IMG/VR virus record: IMGVR_UViG_3300006790_000104
Coordinates: 1-25,292 of that record
Reading direction: 5' to 3' (one strand)
DNA from: a virus
DNA: 25,292 nucleotides
Part shown: positions 16,122 to 24,296 of the stretch, one piece after another
Layout of the letters: every line of letters starts with the position of its first letter
Position numbering within the stretch: position 1 is the first letter of the stretch
Program-made: the position numbers and the translations under genes
Notes under the pieces: model-generated
What the model was told of the DNA's origin: nothing
The model's input: only the letters and a program-made list of their open reading frames with translations
Databases searched by the model: none

Positions 16122-17725
16122 GTGGTCGCCGTAAGACAGCACAACGGGATATCCGCCCGTTTAATTTTCTTTTGAACCAAAAAGGCATGGATGAGGATGA
16201 CGGTGTTTTTACAACCGATCCCGCGAGTGCAGACTTAATTCGCAACATGCACCCCGACAAAAAGGGGGAATACACCACAGTCAATCAAGGATTCTCCAAG
16301 TTAAACACGACGGCATATTCAGCACACACCATTGATAGCTTGTATCTATTCAAGGAGGAGGACGGTACACCTCATTTCCTAACGGCTATAAACGGCTCTG
16401 TACTGGACGTAAGTCCTTCAACGGGTGTAAGCGCATCGACTGTACATTCGGCCAACACAGCAGGCAACAGGGTGCGTTGCACGACCTCATACGGTGCCGC
16501 GTATATGGTTGAGAAAACGATGGAGCCACAAAACTTTGACGGCACAACAAACAACGTGTCTTCGGGCTTCCCAGCAACCAGCGGAACAAACACTTTTTCC
16601 AAGCCGAGTTTAATCTGTAATTATACCGACCATGTTGTATACGCTAACTTCAACGGCACAGCAAAGTTCCCCAGCCACATTGTTGTGAGTGATCTCGGCC
16701 AGCCGGATTCGTTCACGTTTGGCTCCGGTGATGCTGACGCACATTCACAGTCGGTAAACGCGGGTGACGGTCAGGAAATAACCGGCCTCCACACCATGTT
16801 TATTCCAAGCCAGAACCAAGAATATTTAATTGTATTCAAGGATAAATCTATTTACGGACTGTCGGGTGATACACCTAACACGTACCGTGTGTTTCAGATT
16901 AATTCTACGTTTGGTGCTGTTGGTCAAGAAGCAATCACTCAAGTTGGAACCGATATTATCTTCATCGGCGACAAGAATATCTATAGCCTAAAGACCAGCT
17001 TGGACAGCGGTTCATTACGTCCAGAGGCCATCGGCTCGCGTCGTGTACGTGAGACCCTTCAAGAGATGAATATGACATACAAACAGAACTGTGTGTCTAT
17101 TGCATTGCCTGACCGACAAGAAGTGTGGTTTGGCATACCGACGGGGTCAAGTGCTGTACCGAACAAAACACTGGTGTACAACTATCGCCACACAGACCCA
17201 CGAGACGGTGTATGGATTATCCGAGATGGATTCACTATGCCCAGTGCAGCCGCTCATGAAACTGTTTTGTATACCGGTAGTGAAGACGGATATATCCGAA
17301 AGTGGTTTAGCTCCAGTGATTATGACGGCGCATCCTTTCAGTGGGAATATCGTTATCCGTTCTTTAGTTTCGGCACAGAGAATCAACACAAGCGAACATC
17401 GGATGCAAAAAGTGTTTTCCGTCTTCTGTCAGACACGGTTATTAATATCAAGACCCGATGGAGGGCAGGTGGGAACGACACATCAAACACGATAAGTCAG
17501 ACACTAGAGGTAGACGATAACACGGCCATATACAACATATCCCGTTACGGCATAGGGGTGTATTCAGAGAGTTCAGATAGACTCTACCAGCTTAGGTTCC
17601 CTGTCTATGGGGACGGAATACAACTTCAACTTAGCTTCTATGGAAACACGCTAAGCGGTGCGCCGACTTTCGTAGGCACAACGGGATTTATTGAGTTTGG
17701 TGGTTTTGAGAGACGTTATAACTAA
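16118..17725 (+). CDS. Tail nozzle / DNA stabilisation-like protein, 535 aa
   Basis: A 535-residue protein starting MSGRRKTAQRDIRPF. The frame is open 16 residues further upstream, but the ATG at 16118 gives a 4-base ATGA overlap with the adaptor gene. Successive beta-rich blocks look like propeller blades: EYLIVFKDKSIYGLSGD, ITQVGTDIIFIGDKNIYSL, EVWFGIPTG and ETVLYTGSEDGYIRKWF. P22 gp10-like and nozzle proteins of short-tailed phages have this kind of sequence; they seal the portal and extend the tail tube. It lies directly after the adaptor, as expected. A T7 gp12-like label would also fit. Confidence 0.75.
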   Translation: MSGRRKTAQRDIRPFNFLLNQKGMDEDDGVFTTDPASADLIRNMHPDKKGEYTTVNQGFSKLNTTAYSAHTIDSLYLFKEEDGTPHFLTAINGSVLDVSPSTGVSASTVHSANTAGNRVRCTTSYGAAYMVEKTMEPQNFDGTTNNVSSGFPATSGTNTFSKPSLICNYTDHVVYANFNGTAKFPSHIVVSDLGQPDSFTFGSGDADAHSQSVNAGDGQEITGLHTMFIPSQNQEYLIVFKDKSIYGLSGDTPNTYRVFQINSTFGAVGQEAITQVGTDIIFIGDKNIYSLKTSLDSGSLRPEAIGSRRVRETLQEMNMTYKQNCVSIALPDRQEVWFGIPTGSSAVPNKTLVYNYRHTDPRDGVWIIRDGFTMPSAAAHETVLYTGSEDGYIRKWFSSSDYDGASFQWEYRYPFFSFGTENQHKRTSDAKSVFRLLSDTVINIKTRWRAGGNDTSNTISQTLEVDDNTAIYNISRYGIGVYSESSDRLYQLRFPVYGDGIQLQLSFYGNTLSGAPTFVGTTGFIEFGGFERRYN

Positions 17726-17736
17726 GGGGAGAGTAA

Positions 17737-18651
17737 ATGGCACAGATTAACCGTTTAAAAGAGGCAGAAATCTCAAACGGTAATACGATTAATGCGGACG
17801 ACCTTTCCGCCGAGTTCAACCAACTTGCAAGCGAAAGCAACGCACAAGACACACGCATCACTACCATTGAGAGTAACTATATACAGTCTGGAGCAACACC
17901 TAGTTTTGCCGGTGTTATTTTTCCAGATCACGGTGAACTGACTATCTCTAGCGGTTCCGTCACAGCGACGGGAATGTTCCACACAATTGATACCGAGGGA
18001 GACGCGGCAACCGACGACTTAGAAACAATTGTTGGCGGTTCAGACGGTGAATTGCTGGTGTTACTGCCTGACAACGACAGTCGAACCGTTGTCGTGAAAC
18101 ACAACACGGGAAACATATTTCTAGCCGACGAGGCCGACGTGACGCTGGACACGAACAAGAAGACCTTATTTTTAATATACAGCTCCGCTTTAGGTAAATG
18201 GGTTCAGGTCGCGAAGGGTGAAACACCGTCAACATTCACGGACTTAACTGACACCAACTTCACAAGTTTGGCGAGTGGCGATCGTTTAAATTATGACGGG
18301 ACTGAGTGGGTTAATGAGGTGACGCGTTATGAGAGCGCGGAACAAACTATATCAAGTGGTGACGCTTTTACCGTATCCCACGGTTTGTCCCGCAAACCCG
18401 ACTCCGTGTCCGTAATGCTTGTCTGTAAAGTTGATGACCAAGGGCACACGGCTGGTGAAGAGATTGAGTTTCTAAACGGTGGCCCAACGAATGAAAGTAT
18501 GGGCATAACAATTAAGTCAAACTCAACGAACATTATTGCTCGATATGGAGACGCCGGTAGCCCCTTTTACGTTCAACACGGAAGCAGTGGAGCAGGGGTC
18601 GCGTTAACAAACAGTAGTTGGAGAGTTGTAGTCAAAGCGGGGTTATTTTAA
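17737..18651 (+). CDS. Tail fibre or fibre-base protein
   Basis: A 304-residue protein with an AGGGGAG leader. Residues 1-50 (NRLKEAEISNGNTINADDLSAEFNQLASE) form a helical virion-anchoring region common in phage fibre proteins. Residues about 166-193 (TDLTDTNFTSLASGDRLNYD) match a short repeat type frequent in tail fibres. The rest is beta-rich and Ser/Thr/Gly-rich, suggesting a trimeric fibre. The C-terminal segment from about 205 (AFTVSHGLSRKPDSVSVMLVC) resembles a small terminal beta-sandwich. It probably links the nozzle to the receptor-binding proteins downstream. Its stop shares one base with the next ATG. Confidence 0.68.
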   Translation: MAQINRLKEAEISNGNTINADDLSAEFNQLASESNAQDTRITTIESNYIQSGATPSFAGVIFPDHGELTISSGSVTATGMFHTIDTEGDAATDDLETIVGGSDGELLVLLPDNDSRTVVVKHNTGNIFLADEADVTLDTNKKTLFLIYSSALGKWVQVAKGETPSTFTDLTDTNFTSLASGDRLNYDGTEWVNEVTRYESAEQTISSGDAFTVSHGLSRKPDSVSVMLVCKVDDQGHTAGEEIEFLNGGPTNESMGITIKSNSTNIIARYGDAGSPFYVQHGSSGAGVALTNSSWRVVVKAGLF

Positions 18652-18995
18652 TGCGTTATTTCTTTGCACCGACTGGTGAAAACTTAGGGGCGTTTGACGA
18701 CGGCTCTCTACATTTATTGCCGGAAGGTTCTATTGAGGTTGACCGTCCTTACCATGGTTTATCTCGGATGGTTAACGGTGTTGTCGTGGAGCACGTTGAC
18801 ACCGCAGAAGAACTTTTAAAAGTGTTTGAAGCTCAAGATGAGGACATACAGGCCGACTTTGCTCCATTGTTTGTTGCCGTGGATCAACACTTAAAAACTG
18901 GAAAAAAGGCGATTGCTAAAAAAATCATACAGCGGGCAAGCATTCCACAAGAGTTAGAACCCATCAGACAAGAGTTATTGAATAAATTTAATTAG
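18651..18995 (+). CDS. Small hypothetical protein of the tail module
   Basis: A 114-residue protein starting MRYFFAPTGENLGAF. The ATG at 18651 overlaps the preceding stop (TAATG); a longer frame beginning at 18618 would extend into the fibre gene without need. The N-terminal half is beta-like (GAFDDGSLHLLPEGSIEV). The C-terminal half is helical and Lys/Gln-rich (KTGKKAIAKKIIQRASIPQELE). A role as a chaperone or assembly factor for the fibre is possible, as small coupled genes often follow fibre genes, but no family is recognised. Confidence 0.55.
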   Translation: MRYFFAPTGENLGAFDDGSLHLLPEGSIEVDRPYHGLSRMVNGVVVEHVDTAEELLKVFEAQDEDIQADFAPLFVAVDQHLKTGKKAIAKKIIQRASIPQELEPIRQELLNKFN

Positions 18996-19072
18996 CGCGG
19001 GTAGTCGAAGACGTACCGCAGCGAACACAAACAACATTGTGCAACTACACATCATTATTTAGGGGAGAGAGT
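18996..19072 (+). other. Short intergenic leader with bulged hairpin
   Basis: A 77-base gap. GGTAGTC (19000-19006) pairs with GAC (19010-19012) and TACC (19014-19017) around a GAA loop, with a bulged G and a possible extension by GC/GC. No T-run follows, so it is not a standard terminator. It may protect or set apart the following mRNA. The gap ends in AGGGGAGAG, the ribosome site of the next gene. Confidence 0.3.
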
Positions 19073-19516
19073 ATGAATTTAGTTAGTGTCACACCAGTGG
19101 TAAGTACATCGGCCTATACAGCGAATGACGCTGTAGGCGGCCAGATGACATTTGGAGGAGTGCCTGAACAAGGATGGGTAAACTCAATCAGTATTATTGA
19201 TAAGGATAACCAAAAGGCACCATTAACCCTCGTCCTGTATGACAACGATTTCACAGAAGATACAGATAACGCAGCCTACTCTGTAGAAGCAGATGACATC
19301 GACAACATTATTGGGGTCATTAACATCACTGCGGACGATTACACCACCATTGGCTCTATTGCCGTTGCAACCGTCCCTAACGTCAACATCCCGTTCAATC
19401 GTGGAACCGGACGTTACTCTATTGATGGTCAGATGATGACAACAGGCACACCGACGTACACGTCAACCACGGCATTAATCGTCAAGCTCGGCGTCATGTC
19501 AGACGGAGAGTTTTAA
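19073..19516 (+). CDS. Putative structural protein of the tail or capsid surface, 147 aa
   Basis: A 147-residue protein starting MNLVSVTPVVSTSAYTAND. The ATG at 19073 follows AGGGGAGAG at the right distance; a frame opening 12 residues earlier lacks such a site. The beginning, VTPVVSTSAYTANDAVGGQMTFG, with the following WVNSISIIDKDNQKAPLTLVLYD, is a pattern of small beta-sandwich phage surface proteins annotated only as structural or hypothetical. It has no cysteine and an acidic composition. The position between fibre and spike genes suggests a spike-associated or decoration protein. Confidence 0.55.
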   Translation: MNLVSVTPVVSTSAYTANDAVGGQMTFGGVPEQGWVNSISIIDKDNQKAPLTLVLYDNDFTEDTDNAAYSVEADDIDNIIGVINITADDYTTIGSIAVATVPNVNIPFNRGTGRYSIDGQMMTTGTPTYTSTTALIVKLGVMSDGEF

Positions 19517-19517
19517 T

Positions 19518-21500
19518 ATGGGAATACCGATTTTATTTTCGGCGTTCTCTCGTACTGTTACTGTCTCCCCCGTCACCCCCGTTGCATTAACGTTGGATGA
19601 ACCGATTACAACGGCGTTATCCACCTCTGTACACGGTGCGTATCATACAGCTCGTGTTGTGGAAGGATACACCGGTAACACATGCCGCCTTCTACGCCGC
19701 TCAGACAACGCGGAAGAAGACTTCGGGGTTAACAGCTTAGGCTCACTGGATATGGACGCTGTGAACGCTTGGAGAGGGGTCGCAGACGTTGACGTCGTTA
19801 AACTATATGACCAGATTGGATCAAATGATTTAACGGCAGTAGGGCGTGCTAGATTAATTGACGGGGGAAACGTTGTTCGCTTTGGTGTCAGCCGCTCATC
19901 TAGTGACGAGACGCTTACACGGTCAACCACAGACGGCGGTGTTGGTATTGATACTGGATCGGACTTGTCGTACTTCATATCCGATTCCACCTACACACTA
20001 ACGTCATCAGAAGGAATTGAACTACATTACGCCTTTTCGTTCAAACAAGACATTGACTCCAGTTATAGCAGTGAGCAATACCCGATCACGTTCGGTAAGT
20101 CGGACAACATCTACTTTAATCACGGTGTTGGCCCTGCCAACACCGTCGATTATATTCGCTGTAAAACAACAAGTGGTAACTCCGTCGAGGGACAAAGCGT
20201 TCCGTACAAAGCAAACGGCCTACATGTTCAATCGACTGTTATGGACGGTACGGACTTTACACTACACGCTCACGGACAGTTAGACACACAAGCAATCGAG
20301 TCAGGAACCGTAACAGACATTGGAAGCAATATCTTTAGCGGATCCAAGCTCGTTGTGGGTGCTAAGTTTACCGGCTCTTCTGGAGCGATTCGTTCAGACC
20401 GTCGGGCCAACATGGTGTTTGGTGGGGTTATCATTACGAAGAGTATTTCGGATAAAAACAGATGGCTCATTCGTCAGAAACTTCAAGCAATTGCGTACGA
20501 ACACCGTATTGTTTCTGTAGAGACTCTCAAGGGTTACTTTGCTGGGGGTGTGTTGGCTAAGGATGTTAGCAGCCACACAATTGCACCGTTCACCGGTACA
20601 GGCACGTTTAACTTCAATAACACCACCGGATCTCCAGACTTTGTGTACGGACACACGTTAGACGGCTTTGGTCTTGAGGGCATCCGCTCGATAGCTGATA
20701 ACAACGACAACGCGTTTGTGTCCGATGACGCTGTTCCTCCCGACTTGAACGGAACGGTTCTTAGCTTTCACTATTCAGAGACAAGCGGTAATAACGTCTG
20801 TAACGTCTTAAGTATTGCAAGCGATACACAGGGTGAGTTTGATGACACCTTAGACGACGTGAGCTTCTCTATTGGTTATGACCACGGAGAGCCGTCCACA
20901 ATGAATATGATTGCGGACAGTCGTGATGATGACGGGCTAATCGGACGGCGCGTTAAGGCCGATGAGACAGCGTTTAACTATGACATGTCGAACCAGTCTC
21001 AGGCTAAGTACAACCGGAACACAGCACACGATGACTTTGTGTATAACGAGACTTACGATTCACACGTGTGGGACATTGACGATTGGCAAAACAACGGAGA
21101 TCAGCCATACGATTTGGACGGGCCGGTTGTATCACACTTGGCAGGAAACACAAAATCCCTGTCTAAAGATGGAGCATTAAACTTACATATCGGTACGTTT
21201 GAAGCACCCAGCGGCTACAACAAAGCAGACCCGTGGAGTACACGCAAGTCATACCGTCTACAATCGGATAACTATTCGTATGTGTCCCAAGGTGCATTGC
21301 CAGCACATAGGTGGGGAGATATCGCCTACAACCCTTATGGCTCTGTTGTGGATAACGCGTCTGACGCTAAGTTCATGAGCCGTCACGGACTCCAACAAAG
21401 CTTCCGAGGAACGATTATTGCTTTTGCGTGGTCTCCCGACGTGTTTGACATGGAGAAGATAGAAGAGGTGTCTGTGAACTGGTACAAGTTATTTGAGTAA
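19518..21500 (+). CDS. Putative receptor-binding tail protein with arabinofuranosidase-like lectin module
   Basis: A 660-residue protein with GGAGAG upstream of its ATG, one base after the previous stop. Residues about 41-110 (AYHTARVVEGYTGN, RLLRRSDNAEEDFG, LYDQIGSNDLTAVG) follow the pattern of the alpha-L-arabinofuranosidase B catalytic-domain family, a concanavalin-like sandwich often borrowed by phage tail proteins. A further beta-rich stretch to about 320 completes it. Residues about 335-660 are a second, unrecognised domain rich in Asp, Asn, Tyr and Trp, suited to binding carbohydrate. It is the last and largest late tail gene, as expected for a receptor-binding protein. Enzyme activity cannot be judged from sequence. 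Confidence 0.68.
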   Translation: MGIPILFSAFSRTVTVSPVTPVALTLDEPITTALSTSVHGAYHTARVVEGYTGNTCRLLRRSDNAEEDFGVNSLGSLDMDAVNAWRGVADVDVVKLYDQIGSNDLTAVGRARLIDGGNVVRFGVSRSSSDETLTRSTTDGGVGIDTGSDLSYFISDSTYTLTSSEGIELHYAFSFKQDIDSSYSSEQYPITFGKSDNIYFNHGVGPANTVDYIRCKTTSGNSVEGQSVPYKANGLHVQSTVMDGTDFTLHAHGQLDTQAIESGTVTDIGSNIFSGSKLVVGAKFTGSSGAIRSDRRANMVFGGVIITKSISDKNRWLIRQKLQAIAYEHRIVSVETLKGYFAGGVLAKDVSSHTIAPFTGTGTFNFNNTTGSPDFVYGHTLDGFGLEGIRSIADNNDNAFVSDDAVPPDLNGTVLSFHYSETSGNNVCNVLSIASDTQGEFDDTLDDVSFSIGYDHGEPSTMNMIADSRDDDGLIGRRVKADETAFNYDMSNQSQAKYNRNTAHDDFVYNETYDSHVWDIDDWQNNGDQPYDLDGPVVSHLAGNTKSLSKDGALNLHIGTFEAPSGYNKADPWSTRKSYRLQSDNYSYVSQGALPAHRWGDIAYNPYGSVVDNASDAKFMSRHGLQQSFRGTIIAFAWSPDVFDMEKIEEVSVNWYKLFE

Positions 21501-21510
21501 GGGGGCGTAG

Positions 21511-21813
21511 ATGGCTATAGAGATAGGCTGGGGACACCTGACAACCATTATAGGGAGTTTGTGTGGAACGATTGTAGCGATGGCCTTATGGATTAAGGAT
21601 GTGTTTAAGAAAACGGATGCTGAGAATAAAGCCGTTATTCAAGTTATGCAAAATAAACTGGATAACTGTCATGAGAAGCATATAGAGAGTGAGATTAAAT
21701 ACGTTGCACTTGAGGCCAAGGTGGACGCAATAAACAGCTTTGACAAACTAAAAGACAGTTTCGTTAAGGGTGTTGTGGACGGTGTAAAAGACATCTTAGT
21801 AAGGGGGGATTAA
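21511..21813 (+). CDS. Small membrane protein, putative holin or spanin-type lysis protein
   Basis: A 100-residue protein. Residues about 9-28 (HLTTIIGSLCGTIVAMALWI) form one transmembrane segment. The remainder is charged and coiled-coil-like (AENKAVIQVMQNKLDNCHEKHIESEIKYVALEAKVDAI). It is preceded by AGGGGG and followed directly by the DUF1353-type gene, with the endolysin two genes on. One membrane span plus a coiled coil suits either an inner-membrane spanin or a small holin; the family is not decided by sequence. Lysis role is inferred from size, topology and neighbours. Confidence 0.55.
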   Translation: MAIEIGWGHLTTIIGSLCGTIVAMALWIKDVFKKTDAENKAVIQVMQNKLDNCHEKHIESEIKYVALEAKVDAINSFDKLKDSFVKGVVDGVKDILVRGD

Positions 21814-22275
21814 ATGTTCAGGAAGCGGGATAGGGAAATACTCTTTGCACGTGTGCCCATCTCTGGTGTGGATTACTTACCGTTGGGCAACGGTGTAAAG
21901 GAGTACATACTATTAAAAGACTTTGTTATCCGATGGCGCCGAGGAAACGTGGACTTTAAGATAGTTGTTCCAAAACGTTTTAACACCGACTTTGGGACAA
22001 CACCGTTTAAGATATTTAACGAAGACTACATGCTGGCCGGCTACATCATCCACGATTGGATTTATTACGAACGAACAAACGACGTGGAGAAACCGTGGTA
22101 CTTCTACCGTAACCCACGTTCGGGCGAGTGGGAACCGGCTATTGCCGATTGGAACCAGTCAGACGCGGACAGCTTGATGCAGGATATTCAGACGTACCAC
22201 AAAGCGCCATGGTGGAAACACTCGGTAGTCTATCGGGCTGTTCGGTTATTTGGTAAGCGCTATTGGGAGAGTTAG
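21814..22275 (+). CDS. DUF1353-type phage protein
   Basis: A 153-residue protein with GGGGGG 5 bases before the ATG; the previous stop abuts it. VVPKRFNTDFGTTPF (residues about 51-65) and AGYIIHDWIYY (about 75-85) are the hallmark segments of the DUF1353 family, small proteins carried by many tailed phages near lysis or tail genes. The His-Asp of HDWIYY might be catalytic, but no activity is established to my knowledge. The C-terminus is basic and aromatic (KAPWWKHSVVYRAVRLFGKR). Its place beside the endolysin suggests a role in lysis or late morphogenesis. Confidence 0.75.
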   Translation: MFRKRDREILFARVPISGVDYLPLGNGVKEYILLKDFVIRWRRGNVDFKIVVPKRFNTDFGTTPFKIFNEDYMLAGYIIHDWIYYERTNDVEKPWYFYRNPRSGEWEPAIADWNQSDADSLMQDIQTYHKAPWWKHSVVYRAVRLFGKRYWES

Positions 22276-22277
22276 AC

Positions 22278-22634
22278 ATGCAGTTAACACCACACTTTAA
22301 TCTTAGTGAGTTTGTTCGGGGTGACGACTTGGAGCAGATCAGTGAGGAGACGTTAGATAACGTTTATAAAATAGCCCAGTGCTTAGAAGTTATACGATGC
22401 ATCATTAACAAGCCTATTCATATTACTAGCGGTTACAGAACCCCTGATTATAACTTTGAGATTGGGGGACATCCTAACAGTTACCACGTTCGAGGAATGG
22501 CAGCAGACGTTGTGGTAAACGGTATGCCTGCGAGAGAACTTCAGAAGTTGTTAAAACACTGGTCAGGTGGTCTAGGTTCCTATGAAACATTCACTCATAT
22601 TGATATCGGGCCTAAACGTCGGTGGGGGAGTTAG
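22278..22634 (+). CDS. Endolysin, peptidase M15 family
   Basis: A 118-residue protein. The zinc-peptidase M15_3 pattern is complete: the N-terminal HFNLSEFV, ITSGYRTPDYNFEIGG, SYHVRGMAADVV giving zinc ligands His70 and Asp77, and FTHIDIGPKRRW giving His107. These enzymes cut peptide bonds in peptidoglycan stem peptides and release progeny phage. There is no signal peptide, so export would need the holin. The ATG at 22278 with GGGAGAG 6 bases upstream is preferred over a TTG at 22263. The previous stop lies 2 bases upstream. Confidence 0.87.
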   Translation: MQLTPHFNLSEFVRGDDLEQISEETLDNVYKIAQCLEVIRCIINKPIHITSGYRTPDYNFEIGGHPNSYHVRGMAADVVVNGMPARELQKLLKHWSGGLGSYETFTHIDIGPKRRWGS

Positions 22635-22789
22635 TGACACAAGTTGTGTTTACGCACACGGCATCGTAGGTGCTACGCACTACTCGCGTGTGTTATCCGC
22701 ACTGTTAACATTAGAGACAGAATAAAGGAATTCATCGAGTAGTCCCATAAAATATAAAAGAGACAGCTATTTTTCTGGTTATTATTTCT
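22635..22789 (+). other. Untranslated spacer after endolysin with possible RNA structure
   Basis: About 155 bases without a credible gene. It begins with GTGACAC (22634-22640) and the near-palindrome ACACAA-G-TTGTGT. A nested hairpin follows: CACACG (22655-22660) with CGTGTG (22687-22692), enclosing CGTAG-GTG-CTACG (22665-22677). The second half is AT-rich (ATAAAATATAAAAG) and may include a weak promoter for the HNH gene, but no good -35 is visible. Confidence 0.35.
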
Positions 22790-22819
22790 GAGCGGCCTTC
22801 GGGTCGCTCTTTTTCTTTT
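22790..22819 (+). terminator. Rho-independent terminator with UUCG loop
   Basis: GAGCGGCC (22790-22797) pairs with GGTCGCTC (22802-22809) over a TTCG tetraloop, followed by TTTTTCTTTT. It closes the late transcription unit after the endolysin and separates it from the HNH and kinase pair. Confidence 0.93.
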
Positions 22820-22828
22820 AGGGGACAT

Positions 22829-23110
22829 ATGAGAGAGATACCGACAACCAACTACCCACGATTAATTCAAGTGGATGATGAGGATTATGACTACTTAAGT
22901 CTATTCACGTGGAGAACATTGTTCACTAAGTATGGTCGGCCACGTTTAGTGGTGCCGACCACTACGTCCATCGGCCGTGTGCTACTACAACCCCCCACAC
23001 ACTTAGAGGTTGACCACATAGACCGTGACCCGTTTAACAACCAACGCCATAACTTACAAGCCATATCAAAAGAAGAGAACTTAGCACGGAGACAATTCAA
23101 TGCACGATGA
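22829..23110 (+). CDS. HNH endonuclease (HNH_3-like, compact)
   Basis: A 93-residue protein with AGGGGA before its ATG. The C-terminal half carries LEVDHIDRDPFNNQRHNLQA followed by KEENLARR, the DHID-N-N-NL-N signature of HNH_3 nucleases; His63, Asn71, Asn75 and Asn84 are the key positions. The N-terminal half (IQVDDEDYDYLSLFTWRT and GRPRLVV) resembles the small beta-rich lead-in seen in phage homing endonucleases. It lacks a C-terminal AP2-type DNA-binding domain, so it is short. It is probably a free-standing homing nuclease or a packaging-related nuclease. It overlaps the next gene by 11 bases. Confidence 0.8.
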   Translation: MREIPTTNYPRLIQVDDEDYDYLSLFTWRTLFTKYGRPRLVVPTTTSIGRVLLQPPTHLEVDHIDRDPFNNQRHNLQAISKEENLARRQFNAR

Positions 23111-23666
23111 CCGTATTTTTATCGCCATTAGCGGCAAGCAACGTCGAGGCAAAGACACCGTTTGTGACATGCTGACCAACAAACTTAACGACTATCAACG
23201 TGTGTCCGTATCGGACTTGATTATAACTGAGGTCGCTAGTCTTTATTCGTTTAACATACCTGAGTTAATCCACTTAAAGAATACAGACGGTCAAGCCCGT
23301 AAGATGATCATTCAACACGGCTGGGACATGCGTAAACGTCATGGCGATGACTACTGGATTAAACAGATTACTGACACGTCTGGCAACGTTGTGATGCCGT
23401 CCTTACGTTTACTGGATGAAGTATTACATATAAAAGAACACGAACCATTTAACGTCATGGTCCGTGTCGAATGTAATGAAGATGTTGCGAAACAACGTGG
23501 TGTTTTAAGTAATACAACCGACCCAACAGAGCTTGAATTGGATGACTACGATGAGTGGGATTTTGTGATTCACAACAATTCTGATTTAGTTAGTTTAGAA
23601 GAGCAGGTACAGGCGGTGGTAGACTACGTGAAAGCATTGTCTTATGGCTTACGGGTTGGTGTTTAG
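23100..23666 (+). CDS. Deoxynucleoside monophosphate kinase-like protein
   Basis: A 188-residue protein with GGAG about 8 bases upstream of the ATG. The N-terminal P-loop SGKQRRGKDTVCDML (Gly12 to Thr20) has the GK-D form of phage dNMP kinases (T4 gp1 type), which phosphorylate dNMPs to dNDPs for DNA synthesis. Later segments, such as VMPSLRLLDEVLHIKEH and VMVRVECNEDVAKQRG, match the strand and lid regions of this fold. WDFVIHNNSDLVSLEEQV near the C-terminus is typical of the family (D-xI-N-x-S/D-L--L). It overlaps the HNH gene and is the last + strand gene before the convergent junction. Confidence 0.75.
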   Translation: MHDDRIFIAISGKQRRGKDTVCDMLTNKLNDYQRVSVSDLIITEVASLYSFNIPELIHLKNTDGQARKMIIQHGWDMRKRHGDDYWIKQITDTSGNVVMPSLRLLDEVLHIKEHEPFNVMVRVECNEDVAKQRGVLSNTTDPTELELDDYDEWDFVIHNNSDLVSLEEQVQAVVDYVKALSYGLRVGV

Positions 23667-23678
23667 AGTTAAGCGTGT

Positions 23679-24026
23679 TTAAACGTCTCCTAGCACCTCC
23701 TTCTCAATCTCACGAACAAAACCTAATAGCTCATTACGCTCCAACTCCAGTGTCTTCATGGCATCAGCATCAATAAACTCACCCCATGAACAAGTGCCTA
23801 TGAAATACTTTTTAGCCAACTCCAAAATACGCTTTTCGGAGACGGGTTTGACTTCCCTACAATCCCATTTCTCTTCTGGCTTGCCATAGTAATCATACAA
23901 AGCAGCGCCACATTCACAGACAATGCCGTCCGTATAATCATTGAATCCTGACGTCTTACTATCTTTTCTTAGGTTAGTTCCACCACAGAATGGGCAAGGT
24001 TTTAGGGTGGTTGGTTTATTAATCAT
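23679..24026 (-). CDS. Lar-like restriction alleviation / zinc-ribbon protein
   Basis: A 115-residue protein with AGGAG 6 bases before its ATG. KPCPFCGG (Cys11, Cys14) and VCECGA (Cys37, Cys39) form the zinc ribbon of the Lar family. Rac-prophage Lar stimulates modification by the host type I system and relieves restriction of incoming DNA. The N-terminal ribbon is followed by about 65 residues of helical tail not found in minimal Lar proteins. Many phage proteins with this ribbon have unproven function. It is the promoter-distal gene of the right leftward cluster and converges with the kinase gene across 12 bases. Confidence 0.7.
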   Translation of the reverse strand: MINKPTTLKPCPFCGGTNLRKDSKTSGFNDYTDGIVCECGAALYDYYGKPEEKWDCREVKPVSEKRILELAKKYFIGTCSWGEFIDADAMKTLELERNELLGFVREIEKEVLGDV

Positions 24027-24035
24027 CTTGATCTC

Positions 24036-24296
24036 CTAAATTCCATACCTTATGTAATCATCCAACACTTTTGTGGCTGCCCTTTTAAAAGCGTCGTCAA
24101 GTGGCTCGACAATTAAGTGGCCATCAGACCTTTTGGCGCACATATAGCGGCGAGAGAAAAGATTCCCTATCTCGTATATTATGTATCCCTTTTTGTGTAG
24201 GTACTCTCTACGCTCCTTTATACTTTTTCCCAAAAAGTCTACGCGTGCTTCAGGCCAAAGTAATTTAGTCAACCACCACCGTATCTTATTAATCAT
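24036..24296 (-). CDS. Small hypothetical protein, 86 aa
   Basis: An 86-residue protein, MINKIRWWLTKLLWPEARVDF to DDYIRYGI. The frame extends further up, to 24356, but the ATG at 24296 has AGGA 9 bases upstream and overlaps the preceding gene by only 8 bases. The N-terminus is amphipathic and Trp-rich, possibly membrane-associated; the rest is basic. No family is recognised. Confidence 0.55.
   Translation of the reverse strand: MINKIRWWLTKLLWPEARVDFLGKSIKERREYLHKKGYIIYEIGNLFSRRYMCAKRSDGHLIVEPLDDAFKRAATKVLDDYIRYGI

Noticed and set aside
23667-23690. GTTTAAAC palindrome at the convergent gene junction as a terminator
   Set aside because: The 8-base AT-rich palindrome has no loop or T-run, so no stable hairpin.
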